Assembly (NCBI GenBank): GCA_902363805.1
Contig: CABJBF010000006.1
Coordinates: forward strand, 48,656 to 112,655
Length of the DNA: 64,000 nt
Origin: Eubacteriaceae bacterium
Lineage (GTDB): Bacteria > Bacillota > Clostridia > Lachnospirales > Lachnospiraceae
Direction: 5' to 3'
Part shown: piece after piece, positions 26,110-36,037 of the stretch
Layout of the letters: the number at the start of each line of letters is the position of its first letter
How positions within the stretch are numbered: the stretch's first letter is position 1
Translations under genes and position numbers: made by a program
The notes under the pieces: model-generated
The model's database searches: none
What the model was told of the DNA's origin: nothing
What the model saw: the letters and a program-made list of their open reading frames with translations, nothing else

Positions 26110-27095
26110 GTATTTTAGTATTAGGCGGAGCCGGATATATCGGTTCTCACACGGTTTATGAACTTATTGACAGAGGTGAAGATGTTGTCGTAGTTGATAA
26201 TTTACAAACAGGATTTAAAGCAGCTGTTCATCCCAAAGCAAGATTCTATGAAGGCGATATAAGAGACAAAGCTTTCTTAGATGATTTATTTACAAAAGAA
26301 AAAATTGACGGAGTTATTCATTTTGCTGCCAACTCTCAGGTTGGAGAAAGTATGAAAGTCCCTCTCAAATACTATGATAACAATTTATACGGAACAATGG
26401 TTCTTTTAGAAAGCATGGTTGAACATGGAATTGATAAAATTGTATTTTCTTCTACTGCTGCAACATATGGAGAACCTGAAAGAATTCCAATTTTAGAAAG
26501 TGACAGAACTGAACCTACAAATACATATGGTGAAACAAAGCTTTCTATGGAAAAAATGATGAAATGGACAAGTAAAGCCCACAATTTACGTTATGTAGCA
26601 TTAAGGTATTTTAATGCATGCGGTGCTCATATCAGTGGAAAAATTGGAGAAGCCCATAATCCTGAAACTCATTTGATTCCACTTGTACTTCAGGTTCCAC
26701 TTGGAAAACGTCCTTATATTTCTATATTTGGAAATGATTACGATACAAAAGACGGCACATGTGTACGTGATTATATTCATGTTACTGATTTGGCACAGGC
26801 ACATATCCTTGCTCTTAAATATTTGGCTGAAGGAAATGACAGTGATGTATTTAATCTTGGAAATGGAATTGGATTTACGGTAAACGAAATAATTGAAAGT
26901 GCAAGAAAAGTTACAGGTTTAGACATTCCTGCTAAATACGAAGCTCGCCGTGCCGGTGATCCTTCAAAGCTTATTGCTTCAAGTGAAAAAGCTAAGACTG
27001 TTTTAGGATGGAAGCCTGAATATCCTGATGTTGAAAAAATTATTGAGACTGCATGGAAATGGCATAAATCTCATCCAAACGGATATGAAGATTAA
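26106..27095 (+). CDS. galE: UDP-glucose 4-epimerase
   Basis: GalE interconverts UDP-galactose and UDP-glucose using bound NAD. It is an extended SDR of 329 residues with GGAGYIGS (Rossmann NAD motif, 6-13), active-site Ser/Thr in SSTAATYG (about 115-122), and YGETK (Tyr-x3-Lys, about 140). Substrate motifs RYFNACGA and GTCVRDYIHV follow. It overlaps galK by 4 nt and precedes galT by 98 bp. Besides galactose breakdown it can supply UDP-Gal to the surface glycosyltransferases. Confidence 0.97.
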   Translation: MSILVLGGAGYIGSHTVYELIDRGEDVVVVDNLQTGFKAAVHPKARFYEGDIRDKAFLDDLFTKEKIDGVIHFAANSQVGESMKVPLKYYDNNLYGTMVLLESMVEHGIDKIVFSSTAATYGEPERIPILESDRTEPTNTYGETKLSMEKMMKWTSKAHNLRYVALRYFNACGAHISGKIGEAHNPETHLIPLVLQVPLGKRPYISIFGNDYDTKDGTCVRDYIHVTDLAQAHILALKYLAEGNDSDVFNLGNGIGFTVNEIIESARKVTGLDIPAKYEARRAGDPSKLIASSEKAKTVLGWKPEYPDVEKIIETAWKWHKSHPNGYED

Positions 27096-27146
27096 AATTC
27101 CTACTATGTGTTAACAGGCAATTTAACTGTTCTTAGCATTATATCT

Positions 27147-27179
27147 TAAAACTTATATTTATTCATAAATATAAAGTTT
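27147..27179 (+). other. AT-rich hairpin just before galT
   Basis: AAACTTATATTTAT and ATAAATATAAAGTTT form a long stem with one bulge, directly upstream of the GAAAGG ribosome binding site of galT. It could protect or tune the galT end of the operon mRNA. It has no T-tract and is not a terminator. Confidence 0.3.
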
Positions 27180-27193
27180 AGAAAGGTTGTTAT

Positions 27194-28684
27194 ATGTTAG
27201 ATTTATATATAAAAAAATTAGTTAATTATGGAATTAACACAGGCTTAATACCTGAATGTGAAAGAATTTATTCTACTAATTTGCTCCTCGAAGTATTTGG
27301 AAAAGATGATTATACAGATTTGGCTGTTGATGACAAAGAAGAAAACCTTGGCGATATTCTCGTTGCTCTTTGTGATGAAGCCGTAAAATTAGGAATAATT
27401 GAAGACAGCGTAACTTACAGAGATTTATTTGACACAAAATTAATGAACTGCATTATGCCACGTCCTTCACAGGTTCAAGAAAATTTCTGGAAGGAATATG
27501 CTAAATCTCCTGAAGATGCCACTAAATTTTACTATGATTTTTCTCAAAACAGCAATTATATCCGTCGCGATAGAATAAAGAAAGATATGAAATGGGTTGT
27601 ACCTTCTGAGTACGGAGATATTGATATAACTATCAATCTTTCAAAGCCTGAAAAAGACCCTAAAGCTATTGCTGCTGCAAAAAACAGCACAAGTGTATCA
27701 TATCCTAAATGCCAGCTTTGTATGGAAAACGAAGGTTATGCAGGTCGCATTAACCACCCTGCAAGAGAAAACCATCGTATAATCCCTATAAAGATAAATG
27801 ATTGTGACTGGGGATTTCAATACTCTCCTTATGTTTACTACAATGAACATTGTATTGTATTTTCAGGCACACACACACCTATGAAGATAGAAAAGGCAAC
27901 ATTTATCAAGTTATTCGATTTTATCAAATTAATGCCTCACTACTTCTTAGGTTCAAATGCCGACCTTCCAATTGTAGGTGGTTCAATTTTAACTCATGAT
28001 CATTTTCAGGGCGGACATTATACATTCGCAATGGCAAAAGCTGATTCAATCAAGACTTTTAAAGTTAAAGATTATGAAGATGTAGATTGTTCAATTCTTC
28101 ATTGGCCACTTTCAGTAATCAGATTGAAATCAAAAGACAGCAACCGATTAGTAGAATTAGGTTCTCATATTTTAAATAAATGGAGAAACTATACTGATGA
28201 GGATGCATTTATATATGCAAATACAGATGGTGAACCACACAACACAATTACACCAATTGCCCGTTTTAGGGATGGCATGTATGAGCTTGATTTGGCTTTA
28301 CGAAATAATATTACTACAAAGGAACATCCTCTTGGTGTTTATCATCCTCATGAAAAGCTTCATCATATTAAGAAAGAAAATATCGGTCTTATTGAAGTAA
28401 TGGGTCTTGCAGTTTTACCTTCAAGACTTAAAGGTGAAATGCAAACATTAGCTGATTACATCGTAAATAAAAAAGATATACGAAGCAATGAATCTATTTC
28501 TAAGCATGCTGACTGGGTTGATGAATTTCTTCCAAAATATAATGACATTACATCTGAAAATGTTATGAACATTCTTGAATCAGAAATTGGAAAAGTATTT
28601 GTAAAAGTTCTCGAAGACGCTGGTGTTTACAAGTGTACACCTGAAGGTCTTGAAGCTTTCACAAGATTTATCGATACATTATAA
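27194..28684 (+). CDS. galT: Galactose-1-phosphate uridylyltransferase (Firmicute type)
   Basis: GalT exchanges uridylyl between UDP-glucose and galactose-1-phosphate. At 496 residues it belongs to the long Gram-positive class rather than the 350-residue enterobacterial class. Typical motifs are YPKCQLCMENEGYAGR, HPARENHR, YNEHCIVFSGTHTPM and the active-site region GGSILTHDHFQGGHY. The start follows GAAAGG. It ends the plus-strand Leloir operon, and a GC-rich hairpin lies downstream, shared with convergent galM. Confidence 0.96.
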   Translation: MLDLYIKKLVNYGINTGLIPECERIYSTNLLLEVFGKDDYTDLAVDDKEENLGDILVALCDEAVKLGIIEDSVTYRDLFDTKLMNCIMPRPSQVQENFWKEYAKSPEDATKFYYDFSQNSNYIRRDRIKKDMKWVVPSEYGDIDITINLSKPEKDPKAIAAAKNSTSVSYPKCQLCMENEGYAGRINHPARENHRIIPIKINDCDWGFQYSPYVYYNEHCIVFSGTHTPMKIEKATFIKLFDFIKLMPHYFLGSNADLPIVGGSILTHDHFQGGHYTFAMAKADSIKTFKVKDYEDVDCSILHWPLSVIRLKSKDSNRLVELGSHILNKWRNYTDEDAFIYANTDGEPHNTITPIARFRDGMYELDLALRNNITTKEHPLGVYHPHEKLHHIKKENIGLIEVMGLAVLPSRLKGEMQTLADYIVNKKDIRSNESISKHADWVDEFLPKYNDITSENVMNILESEIGKVFVKVLEDAGVYKCTPEGLEAFTRFIDTL

Positions 28685-28710
28685 TGCTTTCAAATTTTCT
28701 TTTAATATAC

Positions 28711-28741
28711 GAGGCGCCTGCAGTTTTACTGCAGACGCCTC
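28711..28741. terminator. Terminator between convergent galT and galM
   Basis: GAGGCGCCTGCAG and CTGCAGACGCCTC form a 13-bp stem (one mismatch) with a short TTTTA loop, followed on the plus strand by ACCCTTTTT. It is best read as the end of the galKET transcript and may also serve galM. Confidence 0.75.
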
Positions 28742-28748
28742 ACCCTTT

Positions 28749-29798
28749 TTATAAGAACTTTAACTTTATATTCATATTATATTCTTCATCAGGTTTTAAT
28801 TTTGCTGACTCAAATTTATCGTTATTGATATTGTCCGGTACATACTGTGGTTCAAGACAAAATGCATGTCGTCTGTTATACACCGCTCCATTTTTCCCTA
28901 ATTCATCTGATACAAAATTAGCTGTATAAAGTTGTAATCCCGGTGTATCTGTATAAAGCTCCATCTTAATTCCTGACTTATCTCCGATGGCTTTTGCCGC
29001 CAGTCTTAATTCATGAGCATTTCCATTTATCATAAAATTATGGTCATATCCTGTTCCAAATTTTAACTGTTCATCTTCAGCATCAATATCTCTCCCAATT
29101 GATTTCATTTCCGTAAAATCCATTGGTGTACCTTTTACGCTTCTAATCTCACCTGAAGGAATAGAATTGTTTGTGGCAAATGGAGTAAAATAATCACCAT
29201 TTATCATTAATTTCTGCTCATATACTTCACCTGAATCATGGCCATTTAAATTGTAGTATGAGTGATTTGTGAAATTAGCAATTGTAGTTTTATCCGTTGT
29301 TCCTTTATAATTTAAAATTAATTCATTGTCCTCTGTAAGTATATATGTAAGACTCACTTTTAAATTTCCCGGAAATCCCTGCTCCATATCTTTACTTAAT
29401 ATTTCAAATGAAATCTTATCATTTACATTCTCATCATAAATTGCTTTCCACATTTTTAGTGCTGTACAATTTGAACCACTATGAAGATTATTACCATTGT
29501 CACCATCATTGCTTTCCAAATTGTATTCAACTCCATCAATTATGCACCTTGCACCTTTGATTCTATTGGCATTTCTACCTACATTTGCTCCAAAAAATGC
29601 TGATGCGCCCTGATACGGTTCAACATTATCATAGCCTAAAACTATATCCGTGTCTTTTCCATCTTTATCCGGCACAATTAATGAAACTAGAGTTGCACCA
29701 TAATCGCATACTTTAACTTTCATTCCATTGCTATTTTCAAGAGTAAATAAATGTGTTTGTTCCCCATTTTTTGTTTTTCCAAATTCATTAATCTTCAT
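28749..29798 (-). CDS. galM: Aldose 1-epimerase (mutarotase)
   Basis: GalM speeds interconversion of beta- and alpha-D-galactose, feeding galactokinase. It has 349 residues and the family landmarks GANVGRNANRI, NLHSG, the catalytic-His region NFTNHSYYNLNGH, DHNFMI and a C-terminal FCLEPQYVPD with the conserved Glu. It is convergent with galT rather than in the galKET operon. AAGGAGA precedes the ATG. A large nested palindrome lies upstream (29842-30009). Confidence 0.95.
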   Translation of the reverse strand: MKINEFGKTKNGEQTHLFTLENSNGMKVKVCDYGATLVSLIVPDKDGKDTDIVLGYDNVEPYQGASAFFGANVGRNANRIKGARCIIDGVEYNLESNDGDNGNNLHSGSNCTALKMWKAIYDENVNDKISFEILSKDMEQGFPGNLKVSLTYILTEDNELILNYKGTTDKTTIANFTNHSYYNLNGHDSGEVYEQKLMINGDYFTPFATNNSIPSGEIRSVKGTPMDFTEMKSIGRDIDAEDEQLKFGTGYDHNFMINGNAHELRLAAKAIGDKSGIKMELYTDTPGLQLYTANFVSDELGKNGAVYNRRHAFCLEPQYVPDNINNDKFESAKLKPDEEYNMNIKLKFL

Positions 29799-29841
29799 CT
29801 GAATCTCCTTATTCTTGTAATTTTACAACAATTATGGACGC

Positions 29842-30009
29842 GAGGAATATTAGACTTCCTGAAAGGACGCTCGCGCTGCTTGTCGCTCGTAGCAGTTCTA
29901 AACATTCAGCACACAGACCGGCTTTGAAACCTACAGTTTCAGCCGGACTATGCGCCGAATATTTGAACCGACGGCGCCAAATGCCCTTTCATCAAGTATA
30001 ATATTCCTC
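29842..30009. repeat. Large GC-richer nested palindrome (about 168 bp)
   Basis: The ends are inverse copies (GAGGAATATTA at 29842, TAATATTCCTC ending 30009). Inside, GAAAGGAC pairs with GCCCTTTC, and a long inner stem pairs about 29900-29925 (ATTCAGCACACAGACCGGCT) with 29941-29965 (AGCCGGACTATGCGCCGAAT). An apical GAAAC/GTTTC loop sits at 29926-29940. Its GC content is well above the surroundings. It lies downstream of the GGDEF/EAL gene and upstream of galM. It has no coding potential and looks like a palindromic mobile repeat or a structured RNA. Confidence 0.7.
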
Positions 30010-30132
30010 ACTATTTAATTGCTTGTTCTTCTTTCAAATTTTCTTACATTCTTAGAGATTTCCCTACTCTTTTACTTATTTAAAATTTTAATGTTTACCA
30101 TATATAATTTTCTTTTATCTTTTAAAATTTCC

Positions 30133-32409
30133 CTACTTCATATTCTTTACAAATTCAGGATATTCTTCTGCCGGCATAGGCTTTGCATATAAATATCCCT
30201 GAATATACGAACAACCATACTGCTTTAACTTTTCAGCCTGTTCAACTGTTTCAACACCCTCTGCAACAACTTCCATGTTAAGTTCTTTTGCCATGGCAAG
30301 AATCATTCTGATAATTGTATCTGCTCTTGCAGGATCCTGTGTTTGTGATACAAACCTCATATCCATCTTTATAATGTTAACCGGAATATCTTTTAAGGCA
30401 TTAAGAGATGAATATCCACTTCCAAAATCATCCATTTCTACAATAAATCCAAACATTTGAAGTTGTTTTATTACATTTACATTTTTCTCTAAATCAAGCG
30501 TAAATGCACTTTCAGTAATTTCAAGTCTAAGCTTATTTTTATCAATTCCATACTTTTCGATAAGATTTGTAAACACTTTATATAAATCTATAATGTAAAA
30601 ATCCTTCATTGAAATATTTACTGCAATATAGTCATCTCTGCCTTCCTCTTTCCACTGTTTAAGAATCTGGCATACTTTCTCCCACACATACATATCAAGT
30701 TCTGTAATCAAGCCATTTTGTTCAAAGAACTCTATAAAATCTCCAGGTGGAATTAATCCTAATTTTCTGTGTTCCCATCTCACAAGAGCCTCTGCTCCTT
30801 TTACCAATCCATCTTCGCATCTGACCTGGGGTTGAAGATAAACTTTAAAATCTTCATTTTCTATGGCACTTGTAAGTTCTTCTTTATACATATGCTCTTT
30901 TAAAATTTTATTTCTAAGATTATCATTATAAACTGCTGCAACACAATTTCCATTATTCTTTATAGAGTCAAGCGCCATTCTTGCCCTATCACACATAGTT
31001 CCAACATCAACTTTAGAATCATAATCTACTTCATAAATTCCATATCTGATATGAACAGTACATGTGATGTTGTTATAAGTAACCTTTATATTTCTTTTCT
31101 TCTCAAGGTCTTTTATTACCAACTCACTCTTAGGACATAATGTAATAAAATTATCACTTTCCACTCTCGCATATACCCTTTTATCAGAGCACTGCGCTAA
31201 ACAGTTTTCTGAAATCTGCTTAAGAATGGCATCACCCATTTTTCTTCCAAACATATCGTTTACGACTTTAAATCTTGATATGTTAAATATCATAATTGCA
31301 AATTTATCATCCGGATATTTATTTGTTATCTCATTTACTTTTTCATAGAACCTCTTCATATTATACAGTCCTGTAAGTTCATCATGAGTTTCCAAATATC
31401 TCATAACAGAATTAACCATTGTTATTTCCGTTATATCTTCAAATACAAAGTATTTTGCATATGCTATATTATCATTTTCACATAATTCGTCATATTTACA
31501 CTGAAAATAAAGTTTCTTATCTTCATGCATAATACTTATTTTTTTTTGATAAGTTTTCTCTAACGCAGCCGGTGTATATAAATTATATGCTTTACAAAAT
31601 TCCTCAAACGAACACTTTTGTATGCATTTATCAAATAATCTCTCCGCTTCTTTATTATAGGCAATCATGCTATCATCTGTGCCGAATACTACCATCGGCA
31701 GTTCTGATTCCTCAGCAATTTTCTGCAGTGCCCTGTTCTTAACAACTTTATGACCATATTGAAATGTTATTTCATAAACAAATGCACCTAATATACCATA
31801 AAACAATAATGATACATGCTCCCACAATCTAAGCTGAAACATTACAATATTAATGCAGGACACAATTATCATGCATGTTAATATCTGCATATATTTCACC
31901 TTATAAATACGTGGCGAATTTAATATACGGTATATGAAGCACAATATAAAAACTGCGACAAATACATATGTAATAAATATGTGTGCATCATATCCCCAAT
32001 TATAAAACCATGCAACCACACCACTTTTATCCATCCTTACATTCTCAATTCTAATAATCGAATGTATAAGCATATTTATAGTATCCACAATTGTAAATAC
32101 AAACACAGTTATTTTAATATATTTGAAGCATTCAAATGCTTTACCTAACCCTGTATATTCAAATGCATATCCTATTAATGCCAATATCATCCATGTAAAG
32201 CATGTATAAAATGGCCATATAAGAATGCTCTCTATAAAATTCGAACCAATACCCTGCATTATAATTCCGAGTATTACTGCAACAAGATTACTCTCCATAA
32301 ATAATGCAATGCTTTTTCCTGTCCTATTTTTATGTATTAAACTTAATTTAAGATACCTTACATCCATTACCCCCAATAAGATATATGGAATAATCATGTA
32401 TTTCCCCAT
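30133..32409 (-). CDS. Membrane-bound GGDEF-EAL protein, likely c-di-GMP phosphodiesterase
   Basis: The 758-residue protein has 7 or so membrane helices (1-215), a PAS-like region (about 230-330), a GGDEF domain (about 335-500) and an EAL domain (about 510-755). The diguanylate cyclase signature is degenerate, reading ESDNF (417-421) instead of GGDEF. The EAL domain keeps its key motifs: EAL (540-542), LEITES, DDFGSGYSSL (660-669) and EGVET (717-721). It should therefore hydrolyse c-di-GMP, with the GGDEF part perhaps sensing GTP (inference from other composite proteins). The N-terminal membrane domain probably senses an unknown ligand. It is a single gene. Confidence 0.88.
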   Translation of the reverse strand: MGKYMIIPYILLGVMDVRYLKLSLIHKNRTGKSIALFMESNLVAVILGIIMQGIGSNFIESILIWPFYTCFTWMILALIGYAFEYTGLGKAFECFKYIKITVFVFTIVDTINMLIHSIIRIENVRMDKSGVVAWFYNWGYDAHIFITYVFVAVFILCFIYRILNSPRIYKVKYMQILTCMIIVSCINIVMFQLRLWEHVSLLFYGILGAFVYEITFQYGHKVVKNRALQKIAEESELPMVVFGTDDSMIAYNKEAERLFDKCIQKCSFEEFCKAYNLYTPAALEKTYQKKISIMHEDKKLYFQCKYDELCENDNIAYAKYFVFEDITEITMVNSVMRYLETHDELTGLYNMKRFYEKVNEITNKYPDDKFAIMIFNISRFKVVNDMFGRKMGDAILKQISENCLAQCSDKRVYARVESDNFITLCPKSELVIKDLEKKRNIKVTYNNITCTVHIRYGIYEVDYDSKVDVGTMCDRARMALDSIKNNGNCVAAVYNDNLRNKILKEHMYKEELTSAIENEDFKVYLQPQVRCEDGLVKGAEALVRWEHRKLGLIPPGDFIEFFEQNGLITELDMYVWEKVCQILKQWKEEGRDDYIAVNISMKDFYIIDLYKVFTNLIEKYGIDKNKLRLEITESAFTLDLEKNVNVIKQLQMFGFIVEMDDFGSGYSSLNALKDIPVNIIKMDMRFVSQTQDPARADTIIRMILAMAKELNMEVVAEGVETVEQAEKLKQYGCSYIQGYLYAKPMPAEEYPEFVKNMK

Positions 32410-32495
32410 TCAAATTCTCCCTTTGTAAATTAATCGTTTCAATTTACTCTCACCCGTATTTATTTTACCACATTACTCTATATAAACATACACTT

Positions 32496-33149
32496 TTAAT
32501 CTAATTCCTGTACTATATTACTTTCATTATTCTCTTCATCTCTTGCATCAATTATTTTAGCAAATATCTTTTGATATACTTTTGCATGGCAAAATCCTGA
32601 TATTAATGGGAATAAAATAAACAACGCCGGAATCTTAAAAGCAAATATGAATATTGCTGCATCAATTATAATAAGTAAAATCGACTGAAGAAAATGTCTT
32701 GTTGAAAATATTAATGAAATCATTAAAGTCCTCTTAACAGTATCATAAAATTTTGCGATATATGGGAATACAAAATTAATCGTCATTGTATAAATAATGA
32801 GTACCAATAAATAAAATGGTAATGCATAAAACAATTTACTTTCTACTTTAGATGAGTTAAATACAATATAAAGACTTGTACAAACTAATCCTCCGATTGT
32901 TCCCATTATAAGCCATACAATTGTTGATATTTTAAAATTCTCCTTAAAAGCCTTAAAGAAACTTCTTACCACATATGACTCCTCACCAACAACTAATTTC
33001 ATCATTACTGAGTAAAATGCTGTTGTAGATGCGCCAACTGTAATTATTGGCAAAGAGCAAATTACCCACAATATTGCCAAAACCATTACATCTGCAAATC
33101 CATCTAAAAATGTCATTAATTTTCCTTCACTGTCAAATATATTTTTCAC
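32496..33149 (-). CDS. YesL-like membrane protein (DUF624)
   Basis: The 217-residue product has about five membrane helices and opens with MKNIFDSEGKLMTFLDGFADVMVLAILWVICSLPIITVGASTTA as shorter family segments: the SLPI.T.GAS block is the DUF624/YesL signature. Family members sit near sugar-uptake genes but their activity is unknown. Translation would start at GTG (33149) preceded by AAGGT at 8 nt. It lies between the c-di-GMP protein and sbcC, about 100 bp from each. Confidence 0.75.
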   Translation of the reverse strand: MKNIFDSEGKLMTFLDGFADVMVLAILWVICSLPIITVGASTTAFYSVMMKLVVGEESYVVRSFFKAFKENFKISTIVWLIMGTIGGLVCTSLYIVFNSSKVESKLFYALPFYLLVLIIYTMTINFVFPYIAKFYDTVKRTLMISLIFSTRHFLQSILLIIIDAAIFIFAFKIPALFILFPLISGFCHAKVYQKIFAKIIDARDEENNESNIVQELD

Positions 33150-33250
33150 TATTTTTACCTTTGTGTATTATTACACACCTTTCGTTTTAAATTTGTCACT
33201 AATTTTAATTTTAATAGTCAATCTGAATTCCCTATCAACACAATTTACAT

Positions 33251-36037
33251 TTAATTTATTATTTCAAGTTTGCTTCCTTTCTCTTTGTCTTTCGTAACCA
33301 CAATCTGCCTGTCAATTCTGGTCTTAAGTTCTGATACATGCGATATAATCCCTACAAGTCTTCCTACATCTGTAATAGAACTTAATGCCCTCATTGCACT
33401 TTCAAGCGATTCTCCATCCAATGAGCCAAATCCCTCATCTACAAATAATGTATCAATCTTTATTCCTCCGGACTTAGCCTGGATTTCGTCAGACAAACCT
33501 AATGCCATCGACAAAGAAGCTTTAAATGATTCTCCACCTGAAAGAGTTTTTATATCCCTTTCACTTCCACTATAATAATCGATAACATTTAACTCTAATC
33601 CGCTCTTGCTTACCTTATTGTCAGCTTCATGCTTTCTCTTTAACTCATACTGACCTGAAGTCATATCCCTGAAATGGCTGTTTGCCTTGACTATAATTCT
33701 ATCAAACATTTCCATTTGGACATAGGTTTCTAAAGTAATTCTTGGCTTCGAAGAAAGAGTCCCATTGCATGTATCCGCCAGACTGCCAACAACCTGCAGC
33801 TTATCTTCTACTTCCACGGCTTCATCCATACACTTCTCAATTCTTTCATTTGCAAATTTATTCATATCCAGTCGTGAATGAACTTCTTTTTCACTCTTTC
33901 CAAGTTCCTTTTCCATACTTTGAAGCTGCTTCTTTTCTTCCTTTAATTCATCCAAATCTTCAACCTTTGAATTTTTAAATTGATTTTTCAAAGCCGCTAT
34001 CGCATTTTCAAGCCCGGATTTTCTTTCCTTTGCTTCTTCATAGTTATCTCTTGCCTTTTCAAATAACTTAATAAGCCTGTTTCTTTTATCCTGCAAACTG
34101 CTGATATATTCCTCTGCTTCTTTCAGACTTGAATATTTAAGTTTCGACTGAAGTTCTTCTATTCTGATATTTGCATTTGCAATATTAGCATTTTCTTCAA
34201 TTATTTTATTTGAAATTTCCACAATTTCTGTTTTTTTACTTTCAAGTTCGTTCTTTAGTTTAGGCAAATTTTCTTCAATTGTTTTCTTCTCTTCTTTAAA
34301 ATCTGACAATTCTTTAGCTTTAACATTTAAGTTCTTTATATCATCGTTTAACTTCTTTGTATTTTCTTCTAAAATATTAAAGCTATTCTCATCTATGCTT
34401 TCAGCAAATTCATTTGGATTTTCATTTACTACATCATCTATTCTTTCTTTCAATGAATCAATTTCTGTAATTTTTGACCTCAAATTACCTGAAATTTCAC
34501 TTCTTTTCTCTTCCTTTTTCTGTCTAAGATTTTTAGCATTTTTCAAATCTTTCTCAGACGGAATTTCATCTTTAACCTCAGTTATATGCGGATGACTTGT
34601 CGAACCGCAAACAGGACAAGGTTCTCCCTCTTTCAGATTTTGTCCAAGCATACCGGCCTGCGCATCCATGTACTTAGCCATAAGACTTTCATAATTTTGT
34701 GATGCGTTATTATACTCATTAACGCTTTCCACATATTTTTCCTTTAAAGAATTATGCTCATCTTTGACTTCAACATATTTTTTAAGGAATTTTTTCAAAT
34801 TAGAATAGAGATTTATCTTATCCTCAACACTCTTAATGCTGCTCTGGCATTTTTCAAATTCAACTTCGCAGTCTTTTATTTCTTCAAGCCTTTTTTCAGA
34901 AATCAAAATACTATTTTCATTATTTTCTACATCGTCTTTAATTTCAGTTTCTTTATTTGTTAATTTTATTAAATTTACCTGTCTGTTATGTAAACTTTCA
35001 AGTTCTTTAGTAAGTTCATTGTAGCTTTCAAGTTTTTGTTTTTCTATCTCGATTTCAGTTGCAAGCTTTTCGCGTTCACTTTCCGTCTCTTTTTGCAAAT
35101 TATAATTTTCTAAGAGCTTCGGCATAACTTCTAATACTTTAGCAAGTTCATTTTCATTATTTTCAATGTTTTTCATACCTGCCAAAACATTTACTGTTTT
35201 ACCAATTGTCTCATTAATTTTTTCAAGATTCTTATTAACTTCTGTTTTATTTTTTTCTAAAGTTTTTAACAAATCTTTGTCTTTATTAATAAGTCCTAAA
35301 ATAAAATTATTAATATCTTCTGTCTTCCAAAATGTGTTGTCATCAATAATCTGTTTTAATTTTTCTTTATCATTTTCATCATTGTCACACTGAACACTTG
35401 CAATGTAATTTTTGATTGACTTCTCAATATCCTGATACTTAAACTTAAGTTCATTCTTTTTTCTTTTTAATTTTTCCTGTAAATCAAGATATTCATTTGT
35501 ATTAAATATCTTTCTTAAAATTTTACTACGTTCATCAGTTCCCGTAAGCAGAACTTTCATAAAATCTCCCTGTGCAATCATGGCAATCTGAGAGAATTGT
35601 CCTCTATCTAGTCCTATAATTTCTGTAACTGCATCATTTACATTCTTTTTATTTATAATTGGTTCTCTGTCCTTAGTTAGAAAATATAATTCTGCTTCTT
35701 CTTTCTGGGCAACCATTTTATCCCCACGCTTTGCCTTACGCATATACTCAGGAACTCTTCTGATTTTATATTTTTCATCTCTATATTCAAATTCTAATTC
35801 AACATAACTTTCCGTTTCATCATCAGCATATTTGCTTCTAAGAGATTTCACTTCTCTTACCTGTCCGCTTGCCTCTCCATAAAGAGCATATGAAATTGCA
35901 TCAAATATAGTCGTCTTTCCTGCTCCTGTATCACCTGTAATCAAATACAGTCCGCTTTCACCTAATAATGTAAAATCAACTACGGTTTTGTCTGCATAAG
36001 GTCCAAAACCACACATAACTAATTTAATTGGTCTCAT
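33251..36037 (-). CDS. sbcC: Exonuclease SbcC (Rad50-like ATPase)
   Basis: SbcC is the SMC-like subunit of the SbcCD nuclease that cuts hairpins and DNA ends in repair. The 928 residues have an N-terminal ATPase half with Walker A (GDTGAGKTT, about 34-42) and long antiparallel coiled coils. Near the middle is a zinc hook CPVC (within GEPCPVCGS), and the C-terminal half carries TLSGGESF and Walker B DEGFGSLD. It overlaps the 3' end of sbcD by 14 nt, the usual coupled arrangement. Confidence 0.95.
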   Translation of the reverse strand: MRPIKLVMCGFGPYADKTVVDFTLLGESGLYLITGDTGAGKTTIFDAISYALYGEASGQVREVKSLRSKYADDETESYVELEFEYRDEKYKIRRVPEYMRKAKRGDKMVAQKEEAELYFLTKDREPIINKKNVNDAVTEIIGLDRGQFSQIAMIAQGDFMKVLLTGTDERSKILRKIFNTNEYLDLQEKLKRKKNELKFKYQDIEKSIKNYIASVQCDNDENDKEKLKQIIDDNTFWKTEDINNFILGLINKDKDLLKTLEKNKTEVNKNLEKINETIGKTVNVLAGMKNIENNENELAKVLEVMPKLLENYNLQKETESEREKLATEIEIEKQKLESYNELTKELESLHNRQVNLIKLTNKETEIKDDVENNENSILISEKRLEEIKDCEVEFEKCQSSIKSVEDKINLYSNLKKFLKKYVEVKDEHNSLKEKYVESVNEYNNASQNYESLMAKYMDAQAGMLGQNLKEGEPCPVCGSTSHPHITEVKDEIPSEKDLKNAKNLRQKKEEKRSEISGNLRSKITEIDSLKERIDDVVNENPNEFAESIDENSFNILEENTKKLNDDIKNLNVKAKELSDFKEEKKTIEENLPKLKNELESKKTEIVEISNKIIEENANIANANIRIEELQSKLKYSSLKEAEEYISSLQDKRNRLIKLFEKARDNYEEAKERKSGLENAIAALKNQFKNSKVEDLDELKEEKKQLQSMEKELGKSEKEVHSRLDMNKFANERIEKCMDEAVEVEDKLQVVGSLADTCNGTLSSKPRITLETYVQMEMFDRIIVKANSHFRDMTSGQYELKRKHEADNKVSKSGLELNVIDYYSGSERDIKTLSGGESFKASLSMALGLSDEIQAKSGGIKIDTLFVDEGFGSLDGESLESAMRALSSITDVGRLVGIISHVSELKTRIDRQIVVTKDKEKGSKLEIIN

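Noticed and set aside
29842..30009. A CRISPR or tRNA-like structure in the GC-rich element
   Set aside because: There is no repeat-spacer periodicity and no tRNA consensus. It is one nested palindrome.
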